Shown here one piece after another: positions 37,001-49,172 of a stretch of DNA of 64,000 nt; positions within the stretch are counted from its first letter, which is position 1, and each line of letters starts with the position of its first letter. Below the pieces are notes generated by a model. The model worked only from the letters and a program-made list of their open reading frames with translations. It made no database searches and was not told where the DNA came from. This stretch comes from Cardinalis cardinalis (lineage: Eukaryota > Chordata > Aves > Passeriformes > Cardinalidae), in NCBI GenBank assembly GCA_014549065.1, contig JACDOX010000051.1, forward strand, positions 2,644,807-2,708,806, given 5' to 3'. Made by a program: the position numbers and the translations under genes.

Positions 37001-40000
37001 AAACAGCCAGTACACAACAAAACTCAAACCTCCAGCACCAAAAAGTCCAGAATGTAAGCAGAGCATAAGCAGGGAGCAGGAGACAGCCCAGACTACTGGA
37101 AATGTTCTGCACTGAACACCAGCTTTTACTGCCATTTACATAAATTCAAATATATTCAACATTATCTAGGATTAAATGTATATCACACTTTCTTTAGACA
37201 ACATATTCTACTCAAAGAACTTTAATAGAACATTAACAAAACACCTTTTCTCAACATCCCTCATAGAGAGACACACAGAANCACAGAGAGGAAAGCATAT
37301 AGCAATTTAGAACAGGAAACAAATATAAATGATAGGCATGAAAGAAGGAAACAAGACTCCAACTTTCAAAGTACAATTCATTCTAACACAATCACTGGCA
37401 AAAGTGGGGAAAATATTAATTTCTGCATCCTCAAAATAAAAAATTGACTTTAAAATAATGTTCTGGTTTCTTTTTTCTTACAGTTTTCCCCATAGAATGA
37501 NAAATGTAAGAAAATCTACCCACACCAAAATAATGTTTGGCTGAGCTCTATTTTTGGTGCAAATATTTCTCTGTTGAGACAGCTCACTCATCTCCTCATA
37601 GGAGTCTTGGAAGCATTTTCTGGCTTTGCTACAATTTCACTGTGTCAGTAAATCACATAACATGCACACCACAAATTAACATCTGAAAAATTGGGAAAGT
37701 CATTCCTATTTAAAAAATTTGTTGTGAAGCTGAGTTTAACCACTAATTATTCTGTTTCAAGTTACTGGAATTAAAGATGTTTACAGCTACACATGATCTT
37801 TGTAATCAGTAGTAGCTCAGAACTGCACACAAGTAATGATCTCAAGGAGCTGAGTCCAATCTGAGCTAAGCAAAGTGAGTGCAGCAGGGAGAAAGTTCCA
37901 GCAGATTCCCATGGGAATGAAGATTTTGCGTGCAGAAGAAAGGAAATCCAAATCCTCATTTGCCCTCACTCCATAACAAACCCCACCCAGGTTCCACCTC
38001 TGCCAAAGCACACCCTGCCTGTATCATGCAACCATGCAGTGAAAGATTATACCACAACTCTGACAATGCAAACACAGACAGAAGTTTAAAATTATTATTG
38101 GAATTACCTGGATTTACTGACACTGATGGGTTTAAATCCTCAGGGGATAGGTTTTATCATTAGCAGGGAAGGTGAGGAAGATAAAACAGAGGCAATTACT
38201 CAGTACTTTATAATAACCTGAACTACAATTCCCTGAAGCACCTGTGTTTGCCTGGCATAACTCATAGGTCAGCTCTTGAGATGGAAGATATGCATGTATT
38301 TATTTCTGCTCGCCTTGGAAAATTCTGCATTCCTGGGGGTGAGTGGAAGGAAGCAGTCACTGGTCACCCCTGAGCACCAGCAGTGCNGATGCAGAGAGCC
38401 CCCAAGCATGAAGTCAGGGTGTCCATTGCACACCCAGAGTCTCATTCAGCAATGGGAAATCCACCCNGAGTCCCTCTGTCACCTGTAAATGAGTTCAGCT
38501 TCCTGATGTGAACAGAAAACCCATCAGGNGAAGTCATAAGAGACCTAAGATATGTAATTGATCTCAGACATTTCTCTCTAGGTTGCCACTGTGATTAACA
38601 AACAGGGATAAACTTATCNTTCTGTGAGCAGTTTAGAGCAGGGATTGTGCTGAGACACTCTGAATTGTCTTCTTGGACAGCTTTTTTCCACAGGGATAAG
38701 TCTCTTGACAGGCACCATAACCTGGGATCTTCTTCAGGAAAAAGAAAATAATAATAAAATAAACCTAAATTCCTTAATTTTCATCCTCAAGAGCCTCAGG
38801 TATGTGTGGAACAGAGTGGGTTGAGGAGCAGCCTTGTGATGACTGCAGGGTCCTTACCAAGCCCAGCTGGCATAATCTTCAAGGAGGAAAAAAAGGTTTT
38901 TTCCCTTTTGTGCCCAGACATGTGCAGGTCCTGGCATCTCTGCAGGCTCACGATAGAAGACCCATCTTATTCATGCTGCAAAAGATCTGGAACCTGACAC
39001 TTCTCTTGGGCACTCAGTCCTAACTGGCAGGATTTGCCTCTGACACTCTCCTTTCAAGATAAGTGTCAGCAGGTGATGAACTCTGTATTCTTTCACTCCT
39101 GCAGCTTCAGAGCCTGGATCTCAGTTTCTGCAGAATTTATGAATGGTNAATGTCAAGCCCTTTGTTTTTTTCAGAGCTGTAGCTCTGGTGTCAGGAAAAT
39201 AAAGGGAAGATGAACAATACTCTTCTTCCNTCCATCCTTTATTTTGCAAATTCTCACACAGGAGAAATAGAGCCATATTTATTGATGTACAGTAAGCACA
39301 AATAAATAATTTGCAGTAGAGAAGGCTCCAACATGTCATTGTGGCATCCTGCTGGCTTTGTCTGCTGGGCTGGATGCATTGGTGCACCTGACAGCTGCAT
39401 GTGTGTGTTGTAACCACACACCTTCCANGGCTTAATGGCATTAGGTAACTATTGTTAAGTTTTACTATGATTTTAGTAATTTGGTTAATTAGTTCTACCT
39501 CATGAGGCAAAGGTCTCATAATGGCACTTTGCAGGATGTTCATTAGCCGAGCAGATTGCTTTTTCAGGTCAGGGCATCTCTAGCAAGGGCTCTGTGGTCA
39601 CAGCATAGGGATTATGGCAATGGAAGGAATGATGAAAATAGGACTCTAAACCTGCCCTCTCAGTGAACTAAGAGCTCACACTGGTCTAACAAGACTGGAC
39701 AAAGCTGAGATTTAGAACAGTCTTGATTAAAGCAAAGCAAATTATTGTGCAGGAACTGTTTAGCCCTTGTGCCCATTTCTGAATCACTCACACCTTGCTC
39801 TGCAGAGTGACCCTGATAACAACTTAATGCAAACATATTTCAACCAGACTGACCTGTGAACCATCTCCTTTGTCAGCTCTGCCTTTGATTACCCCTCACA
39901 CAGTCCCAGTTAAGAGCACTCAGCTCCACACACACACCCACTGCTCAATTATTTCAATATCTAGGGTGAAACCCAAACCTGATCATCACAGGATTTCAAC

Positions 40001-40559
40001 AGAGCACAAGCACATCCTTAACACTCGTCTGATTCTGGATCACCTCATTACTGACTTAACCAGGGACAGGTTTCTCCTTGCCTAGTGAATTTCTCACACT
40101 GTGAATGACAGCACAGGAGCACCCAGTGAGCCAGAGCCACATCTCNCACCTCTCTGGGGGTCTCCTGTGGACTGGCCAGGGCAAAGGCCAGCCCAAAACC
40201 CAAACCCTTTCTCTCCTCACCCCACAACACCTCTTCTGTTCCCTCAGCAGCTGTGAAGCAGATACAAAACCACCCCATTTGCATGGAAGAACAAGAAAGG
40301 AATAGAAACATGATCAGATTATTCTTCTGAAGCAGCAATTCTATTGGCACATCTACTGCTGCCCTAAGAAGCTGCCACGTGTTTAAAAGGAAGTTTCTCA
40401 GAGAATTGCTGAGAGGCTGAAGACCTCGTAACTGATCACAGCCACTATAGCTTATGCACTTTCCTGGAGACAATCAGACCCCACTGTCCCTGAAGCAGGG
40501 CATCATGATGATGGAAACAATATCCCTTTTCCAAGCTCTCCTTAAGAGCCCCTCCTAAT
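31099..40559. other. Unique non-coding DNA
   Basis: About 9.5 kb with no recognisable gene or mobile element. A T12 tract followed by AG ends at 33536 and is followed 77 bases later by a GTGAGC site, but all frames between them contain stops. A 9-bp direct repeat lies at 31735-31752. Texture is AT-rich, with short GC-richer islands near 34.4-35.4 kb and 38.3-39 kb. Confidence 0.6.
33513..33536. repeat. Pyrimidine tract with T12
   Basis: A pyrimidine-rich tract ending in T12-AG. It resembles a 3' splice site but may be simple sequence. Confidence 0.7.
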
Positions 40560-40800
40560 AGAGAGTGATTCCTCAGGAAGCTCTGTACCTACCATGCACA
40601 TGTTAATACCAGCTTAGGTTTCATTATGACTAATGTCATTATAGTGGATTCCAAATGAATTATTCATGATTGGCTCCTTCTTTTAATGCCTTTGGCATTT
40701 GACATGTTTTCCACATTGCCTACAAAATGTCTGTGGTAGGAAAATGCTCATAGGTGTCCTTGGCAGCTGGAGACTGAAGATGTAACTGTTGTGCTTTATA
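40560..40800. promoter_or_regulatory. Candidate conserved enhancer block G
   Basis: A unique block with repeated TCATTAT motifs near 40621 and 40636. An inverted ATGAAT/ATTCAT pair lies at 40655-40667, separated by one T, which is a typical homeodomain arrangement. Function is inferred from motif content only. Confidence 0.22.
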
Positions 40801-41599
40801 NCCAATGTTGAGGGGAGCTCAACATTTATTTTCAGGAGAGAAAGTCTTTTGCTCCCCACAATTGGGTTGCTTAAAGTCAATACAAAATACTCTGGATGGG
40901 GCTGATACACCTATCTGGGTTCTTCAAGGGAGGTACATGGTGTTACTTAGAAATAAAAGCAAATATCATCTTTATTACTCTACCTCACAAGTACTGGCAG
41001 AGAAAATGTCTAAGCTCCCTAAAAACACCAGAAAAATTCAGAAAATTCAATACTTCTTGAAGTCACTTCCTTTCTCTGTACCTGAGACTGAGATTTCTAA
41101 AGCAAAGGAAAGGATCCCATAATGCCTCATGTTCCTTCAGCCCATGATTAAGTTTTCTAAGTAAGGAAGCCCTTGGAGGGAGATGTGCTGTTGAAGTTAG
41201 TGGGACCTGAATTTAGGTAAAACCTGAACCCACCAGANCAGAGGTAGTGAGGAACTTAGCCAGGCTGTCACAATCTCCTCCTGTTCTAACCACAGCTCAC
41301 CACATTTTTCCACTTGTGGTTCTCACACACTACTGTTGGAGGCTTTTCCCAAGCAAACAAACATTTTCCAGTCTGATATACAACATCATCCAGTTTTGTC
41401 TCCCCAAAGAGTTGAGCTTAGAGGAACTAAGCTCGATGTACTTGGCAAGCGGAGACACAGATTTCTTATATGCTTAAAATAAGATTTTATACTCTCCACA
41501 CCTGAAAAAAAAAATCTTTGTTTCTAACATGAATTAAACCCCTTGTTCCTCTCTCTGTGCTCCAGGATGTGTTATCTTGTGCTCCCCAGGGGACACAAG
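40801..41599. other. Unique non-coding DNA
   Basis: No gene or repeat is recognised. The 3' edge may include the decayed terminus of the antisense CR1 that follows. Confidence 0.55.
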
Positions 41600-42020
41600 C
41601 ACAATACTGCAAAGGTTGGAGCAGGTCATGCCAAAGGTCCATCCAGCATCCTGTCTTTGGAAATGGATAGTAATAAGCATTTGAGAGAAAGCTTGTAAGA
41701 AGTGATGCAAGTATGAAATTCTCAATATCTTCTCCATTTCAAGCAATTTGTGGTTTAAGGACTTCCTGAGCCGTAGCCTACATCTGCGTCATCTCCTTTA
41801 ATGGCCCTTCAGAGACTTTTGCTTCCACTCACTTGCTTGGTTGCTTCTTGAGCTGCAGATATCAACAACATCCTGTGGCAACGAGCTCCACAATTTAATT
41901 ATGCATTGTGAGAAAAAGTAGATTCTGTTTGTTTACAGCCTCTTGCACAATCTTTTCATTTGGCACCGCTTAAAGTTATGAGAAATGGCTCATAACCATT
42001 TCCAACAATCATTTTTCCAT
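41600..42020 (-). mobile_element. Ancient CR1 LINE fragment, antisense
   Basis: About 420 bases match, on the minus strand, the 3' part of an old amniote CR1 lineage. Diagnostic segments on the plus strand are 'gccaaaggtccatccagcat' (41630-41649), 'gtggtttaaggacttcctga' (41750-41769), 'caacatcctgtggcaacgag' (41866-41885) and the following 'ctccacaatttaattatgca' (41886-41905). They occur in the order expected for the consensus read in reverse. Divergence is high. The fragment is co-linear over its whole length, which is long for a copy this old. Confidence 0.88.
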
Positions 42021-45000
42021 ATTACTGCTTAATTTAGATGGGCAATGGATAGACAATAGTGGAAAGCACTGAAATTGCAAATTGGAAACAAATGTGCAAA
42101 GATTAAACTCAGAGCAGGGAACTTACTTTGCATATATATAAATATATAAACTATTAATATTTTCATACACATTTCTTAAAGCTGTATAAATGTGAGAAAA
42201 TACTAATCACATTTCTTTTGCTGTAATGTTATCTTGGGCACATACAAAAAAAGTTGCTCCAGTCTTCAATACTATTTTCATTGAAACAAATGTCCTTATA
42301 ANACAAGACATTTATATTGTATGAGGAGCAGTATTGGAAATCATGCTAATTAAAGTGGAGTTTCCTTCCTAACAGTTAAAGCTTTCTCAGTTGCTTTTCC
42401 AACCAAACACCATACTGAAGTGTTCATACTATTCCCTTGCTGTAAGTACTGTGGCAATGTTATCTAAATAAAANGGCAACAGTGAAACAGTTTTTAAGAG
42501 AGACCCACTGTATGATTACTAGCTGTTGGTGCTTGATGTAAAATATCTGACTTTACAAAAGCACTTTGGCATGTTTTTGGACAAGCCTTATCAATAGCTG
42601 TAATGAGAAATGGCTAACAAAGGACTTTCTGTACAAACAGCAAATGAGATGCTTGCAGACAGAAGGGAATTTATTCTGAAGGGAAAGAATGAAGCCCAGT
42701 GTTCTCATTCACTGGCCCTTCACCTAAAGTTGTTTTATTGTTGTTCGTGTGTGTCTTAAGTACCATGAAGAACAGCATATGCTATTACAAGGATGTCCTG
42801 TTTCATCTGACTTTTGTTGCCCACAATCAAGCACCATTGTCATTATTAGATGACAAAATTAAACCAGAGATAAAATCCTGGNATTAATTTTCTGAAAAAG
42901 TCTCTAGAAAGTCAGCTTGCCACATAAGTCAGAGCTGGAGGCACAGTATTATCAGGACATGTTTAGTTCCCAAAACAGTAACACCAGTAAATGAACACAC
43001 AAGTATAAATAATTTCTTCCCTTAATTGTAACAAATACAAGGATCTGGTTTTTACTTTTTAAAAAGCCTGCATTTGATAAGGTTAGAAAAAGAAGTTCAA
43101 ACTGATGTCAGAGCTGGAGCGGCAATCTCTGGAGGTGAGAGCTTCTTTATCTACAGGTAGCGAGACTGAACTCAACTCACAGTGGAAGCATGAGGCTACC
43201 CTGGGGCTCCTGTTACAGCCCCTTGCCACATCACAGCCAAGCACAGGTCCTCCAGAAATTCACATCACATCTCAAGGAGACACAGAAGAAATAAATAATT
43301 GAGTGTTTTGATTCAAAGTGGATCAACAGCCACTGAGAGATTCCCACATTCTTCACTGGGCACTAAGGATCTGCTTTATCACTGTGGCATAAAAAATGTC
43401 CCTGCATTGGCCATTAAAGGTATCTGTGCATTTCATATCCAGCACTGAGCTGAGCCTTGCCCCAGCTCTCTCCTCAGTAACACTGGGAAATTCTTCCTGT
43501 TTTAGTCCAGGGAACCTCACACAAACCCTGCCCTCTCCCAGCCACTAAATAATCTCAGTGGTCTGCACAGAGGCAGTTGCAGGAAGAAACGAATGGCACT
43601 GTAACATTATTGAGCTGCCTCTCACTTTCATTTCTGTGGGAAAAAGAAATAAGCAAGAGCCAGCAAAGACCCTGCTAAATCCACCCTCAAAGAGAGATGT
43701 GAAACCAATTAGCAGGCTGGCCCAGCACCCGTAAAGTCACTGTCTACACCATGAAATGTTATAAAACAAAACAGAACACAAAAGAAAAAGCAAGGAAAAA
43801 AATCAAATCAATAAAAACAGGCCATGCCAAACAATAAGCCTGCAGGTGCTTGCAAGGTGCAAATCCAATATGAATAGTGGCACTTTAAGAAAACCAGCTA
43901 TGACCGAGATGAAACCGAGCAGAACAGAAATGCAGAAGCAAGTGAGGATACATTTTCAAAATATGTCAGGATTTATTCTGTTCCTAAAAGAACCAGACAG
44001 TTAATCCACCCTGTTGGCAGGTGCATGATAGTAGGTGATTCCTTGCAACAACCTCTATAACTATTCTCATTATATTATTCTCCAGATGGGGATAGCAGTA
44101 AAGGGAGCCNAGGCAGAGGATGGAGCTGGAGGCACCATTTGCTCTGCTTGCAATGTAACTCATCCTGCAAAAACAAGGGGCCACTCAAACAGGATTTCTT
44201 GAGTGGGGATGACACAAAGCAGCAGCTCCAGTGTCTCCATAGACACCAACACCTGCAGTGCATCTTTGGGAATTACAGGGGAGGGGGGAGGTGATGGCAG
44301 GCTTTGCTGCATTTCAGAAATGACTGATTCAATTTGGAAATGAGGTGACCTGGCTCAAGGGTGGAGGGTGCATTTCTCAAAGAACTTATAATTAGGAGCT
44401 CAAGGTGTTGTTGTCTTCTAAAGAGTAAACTCTTCCCCTCAGATTGAATTTTCTCCAAAAGTTTCCAAGGAAAAAATAAAAGCCGGTTTAATGGATTAAA
44501 ATATTTAATTTCTGTTTCAACTACTTCCCAGTTAGGTCCCACAGAATGCTAAGAAATTTAGGAGAGAAATTTGAAAGAAATAGTTTCAAATTAAGAAAAT
44601 GTTTTGTGTGTGTCAATAAGTCAATTTTAACATTACTGAAATTCCTCCACCCTGTTTTACCCTGAAAACAAAGTTGACTCATTTCCAAAAGGTTCAGCAG
44701 CACTGAGAGACACATCAACAGCTGGTGGAATATGGTTTCTTCCACATTTCTCTGGCCAGCTCTCATCATCCATAGCAGGATGAGCTGGTCACATCTGCTG
44801 ANCTCTTAAAACAGTGTGGCTGCTGTGAGTAATTCTCTGTCTTCCCACACTGTCAATAATTCCTACAAAGCATCACCATCCCAAAGCCTATCATTACCAC
44901 CTTCCAGCCTGGCAGGCAGAAGTATAGAATAAGGCTGGTTTGTGTTCTCAAATAAGGGAAAAGGCATTGCTATGCTAAACAGAAAAAGAAAAAAAATTTA

Positions 45001-48000
45001 AAAAGCCACCTTCCACACTGACCCTGCAGAACACACTTTGTGCTGCTTGTTCCTGAGTGCTGGATCCCTGGAGACTGAAAAATTCATCCTTATTTATTTA
45101 TTTAAATTAAAAATCCTAGCTGTGACCTTAGAGGTGTGTGTTTATTATCAGCTCCAATGCACTTGTCACATCCTTGGCTGGAAGGGAAGCCAGGGGAGGA
45201 TTTTAAAATAATAATAATAATCCAAGAAATTTCTCAATTTCAAATGTCATTGAGGGTTTTTTTTGTTTCTAATTAGAATATGGTTTGCCTTTCAGATTCC
45301 AAAGCTTTTGGATTAGTGGTTTTCAGCATGATGTCATTTTCCTGTCTATATGACCACAGCACAGCCTTGCTTCAAGTGTTTGGTAACAACAAAAAAAATA
45401 ACCGTGGAAACCTCCCTGTAATTCTGCAGGATCTGAATTGGTGCCACACCATTACCAGGCAGTTCAGGAGCACGAGGGCAGGACCTCTGCAAGGAGTGTG
45501 TCTATTCCCTCTTATCCTTTCCAGAAAGTGAGTATTGGCCCAAAAAGAAAACCCACCAGGCTCAGCAGCTCACATGGTTGCCTGCCTCAACTACCCAGTA
45601 NGGGCATGTGTAAAGTGAAGTGAGTTTGCCTTTAAAACAAAACAGGCAGAAACAGAATTNGTGGACCAAATTGATTCCACTTATAGCTACATTATATTAT
45701 TCTAGAGCTAAATTCCATCCATATGTGAATTGCAACCCTTCAGAGACTAAAAGTATGGGCAATTTCTGGTTTGCCATCTCCCTTTCCTCCTGAACACATT
45801 TCTGCTCCTCTTGCAGAGCAAACAAGACCACTGGTATGTGCTATCCATGTTAGAATTAGCATGGCTAATGTTTCTGATAACCTTAACATGATAATCAAAA
45901 TTATTCAAGACAGTTATTATTCATGTTATTTAGGGAGAGTTCTCAGGTCTCAGAATCTCACCTAAGAGGGTGAACACCAAAATGGGAAGAGAATGTGGTA
46001 GTGAAAAGATAACTTGGCTCAACAGCAAGACAGCAGCTGGTCAGCCTTTTGTAAACTGCATTTAGACAACATGAATTTGTTTTTTCCAAGGGTTTGAGTG
46101 TTTTTGTACATCTCACTATTGATGGATTTTCTGCTGGTGTCAGCAACTGGCTTAGCAGCAGTGGTTTTGGAGTTGCTTGGGGTTTTTATGGATATATTTC
46201 AAACAAGCCCATCAGGTAGCTTTGTGCCTTTGAATCCTCCATTGCCATATGTGCTCAATAAAAATCCAGCCTTGGTTGTCTCTGCTTATCCTGAGCAGAT
46301 GACATCAGAGCACCAAGGGCTCCTCTGGCCTGTTCAGAGCTGCACTGAGACACCTGGGGTGGGGCCCAGATGCTGAGCATGGTTTTGGAAGTGGCAGCTC
46401 ATCTCCCTCAGCTCCCCTGAGCAGCACTCCATGGACACCAGGTGAGAGCACTGGCAGGCTGGGCCAGCAGAAACACAAATCCACCCTGCCCCTGTGCCCC
46501 CCTCCCAGAAGCCAGGGCACACACAGCCCCTGCATGTAGGACAGTCCAGCTGGCCTTCAAAGAACACCCCAAAAACCCATCTNGCTGACCCTCCCTCAAG
46601 TCTCCATGCCAAACCCATTCATACTGAAATGATAATAGCTGACAGGAATCAGTTTAGTTTGGCTAAAGAGGAGGCATCCTAAGGAAAAAAATATGGTTTT
46701 GGAGGCCTACCCAAAAATGCAAAGGCTGGACTCTGTCTGAGAGCAGAACTTGGCCTCCTGTCTCTACTCCCACAAAAAATGCTTGTAAATGTTATGCTCT
46801 TTGGGCTGGATTTTTTTTTTCTTCCCTGCATTAAAAACTGAGTGAATTTAGTGCTTATAAAACCAAGAGGCTGATAGCAACTGGCTAGAACCAGATGTTA
46901 GGGAGACTGGAGCATGTCAAGCAAACAGATCCTGCACATAGAAGTATTCAGAAGTACGTAGCTGCATTACTTATTCCCAGCCAGATTATCAAACAGATTG
47001 ATTTCTGAGTATAAAAACGTGATGCCCAAACCTCAGGCCTTGGGAAGGAAGGGAAGAGGGGGGATGTAAAGATGTCTGTAGGTATTGACATCTATAGATT
47101 TAGAAAGAAGAAATATTTTCCCTCTCCCCCATCATTTGCAGCTCTGTCCCTCCCTGCTGCCCCAACCAGCAGTGCACAGCCAGCCCAGCAGGGACAGGTG
47201 CAATGCTCAATCACACCTCCAACCCAGCAAGGTGCTCACCCTTTGGAGAATGAGTGTCCCACTGTGGGGACAAGATGATTTCCCAGGACATCCAGCCCCA
47301 CATTCCCCTGATGTGGAGCCATATGGACTCCTTTAGCCACCAGCACTCGGGTTGCACACAAATGCAAACACTTTTAGGAAGACTTGTACCAGAAACACGT
47401 GCCTGAAGTGCCAGCATTCCTTTCANCAAGGCATGGAAGGTAACTGGTGCAATCTGCCAGTAAACCCTATGGAAACACAAGCCCGTGGAGCTGGCTCCCT
47501 TAAGGGATTTGAGCTGTTAGTTTTAATGGCTTGAATGGGAGGGTTTTCTCTAACAAAAACTGGATCAGTTTTATTGACTTAGAGTGAAATGTTTCCGTTT
47601 ATAGCTTGAGATTTCTGCTAAAAGATTTAAGCAACCTTAAAGGCTCCTCCTCTGCTCCTACATCCCCAGCTCTGCTCGATGCATCCCCAGGGGACTTTAT
47701 TCAAACATCAAGGCCTCCAAAAGCTCAGTTTTGGCCTTTCAGGCTCCCCCTGGTACCATCTCCTTCCTTGCTGCACAAGTTTCCAGAGCACTTAGCTATC
47801 AGCAGGCACTTGTGCTGTGCTGGTGCTAATGAAGCTCTTCCTGAGCCTTTTTCCACCAGGGCCNTGCTGCCAGCTGGTCTCAGCTGACCATCAACCAACA
47901 GCAAAAGAGCCAACACAGCCTCAACTCAGCCTCTTCTTTAGACAGTTTTCCTTGGATTTCCATTTCACAGGCTTTGAGGCAAGAAGGAGCCATTTCATCC

Positions 48001-49119
48001 CTCACTCACGATTTTGCACTCCACAGGGTTTTTACCACCCCATGGTTTGTCACCAGCAGTGCCACACCCACCACCCATGGGTCAGACNGCAACAGGAGGG
48101 ACAGCAACACCTTCAGCCCCAGCCAGGGCAGAGATCCAGCAGGTGAGATCTCCTTCCCTAAGGGATCCTACCCTGCAAACCACACTGCATCCCTAANGAC
48201 ACCAAGCAACTTCCTCCAGGAGACAATTCCTTCCCAACTGGATCCAGCAATCACTGCAGTCCATGTGCAATCTCAGTTGCTGCTCCTGCTCTACAGCAGC
48301 AGTNTTAGACCAGCAGACACCCTCCCTGAAGGCCATCCCTTCCTCAGCTGCACACTCAGGACCATCAGTTTCATCCTTCTTTTCAGCCCACGACCACACT
48401 TCACTTCTGCTGCTCAATGCAACCTCACCCGAGTGCAGTTGGACACACATAGCTCTCACCTTATTTATCTGCTTCCAAATTGTGGAGAGACTGACATCTT
48501 TATGTTCTTTAGTCATCTGCGCAGCACAGACTGGGATCACAGGTTGCCATTATTAGGTAGAGCCTGGGAAGAGAGGAGACAGGAAGTGAACAGAAACATT
48601 GATGGCTGTGGTGGCGGCTGCAATTTTAATCCAGTGACTCGAGCTTGGCAAACAGAAAGGCTGCAATGTATTAAACTGTGAAGAGTTTACAAGAGCTGAA
48701 CATCTAAAATATAGCTCTGAGAAATTACTCCTTAAAGCAGGCAAGCAAGAGCATCATGAACAGAACCAGGAGAATATTGTTTTCACAGGAAACACTCCGT
48801 GGGTGTGTTATAAGCTCTGTTCTTTGGCCTGTCACCACATAATTTCTGCACTTCTTGTATTTCTCTCTTTTCTCATACTCAAGCACTGTCCTGTGATATA
48901 GCAGAAGTGCATTTACAGCTAAAATTACAAAAGTGGTCCATTATGTTTTCTAAGGTAGTAAAAAGGCTGCAGTTTGTCACAGCTGTCTGGAGCCCCAAAC
49001 ACCTNCAACTGGCAGAGCTTGGAGCCCCTTTCTTCTGCCCTGGCCCAGGCTGAATCTCTGTATGTGTGCATACAGATTAAAGCTATGTACAAACAGATCT
49101 TTTAGTGCTCTCTCTGGAG
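42021..49119. other. Unique non-coding DNA
   Basis: No gene or mobile element is recognised. It contains an AT-dinucleotide-rich patch near 42129-42150, an (AAT)n microsatellite at 45207-45221 and a T-rich tract near 46810-46822. GC-richer parts at 46.3-46.6 kb and 47.6-48.6 kb carry chance open frames, including one of 235 codons at 47974-48681 with several N bases. Confidence 0.6.
45207..45221. repeat. (AAT)n microsatellite
   Basis: Five trinucleotide units. Confidence 0.8.
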
Positions 49120-49172
49120 AAAAAGAAAAAAAAAAGGCAACAAACCCACAAACAAAAAAGAAAATTAAAAAA
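49120..49172. repeat. A-rich low-complexity tract
   Basis: Mostly A with interspersed C and G. No retrotransposon body is recognised on either side. Confidence 0.8.

Noticed and set aside
47974..48681. Open frame of 235 codons, plus strand
   Set aside because: It is interrupted by several N bases, which may hide stops, and no recognisable protein features are present.
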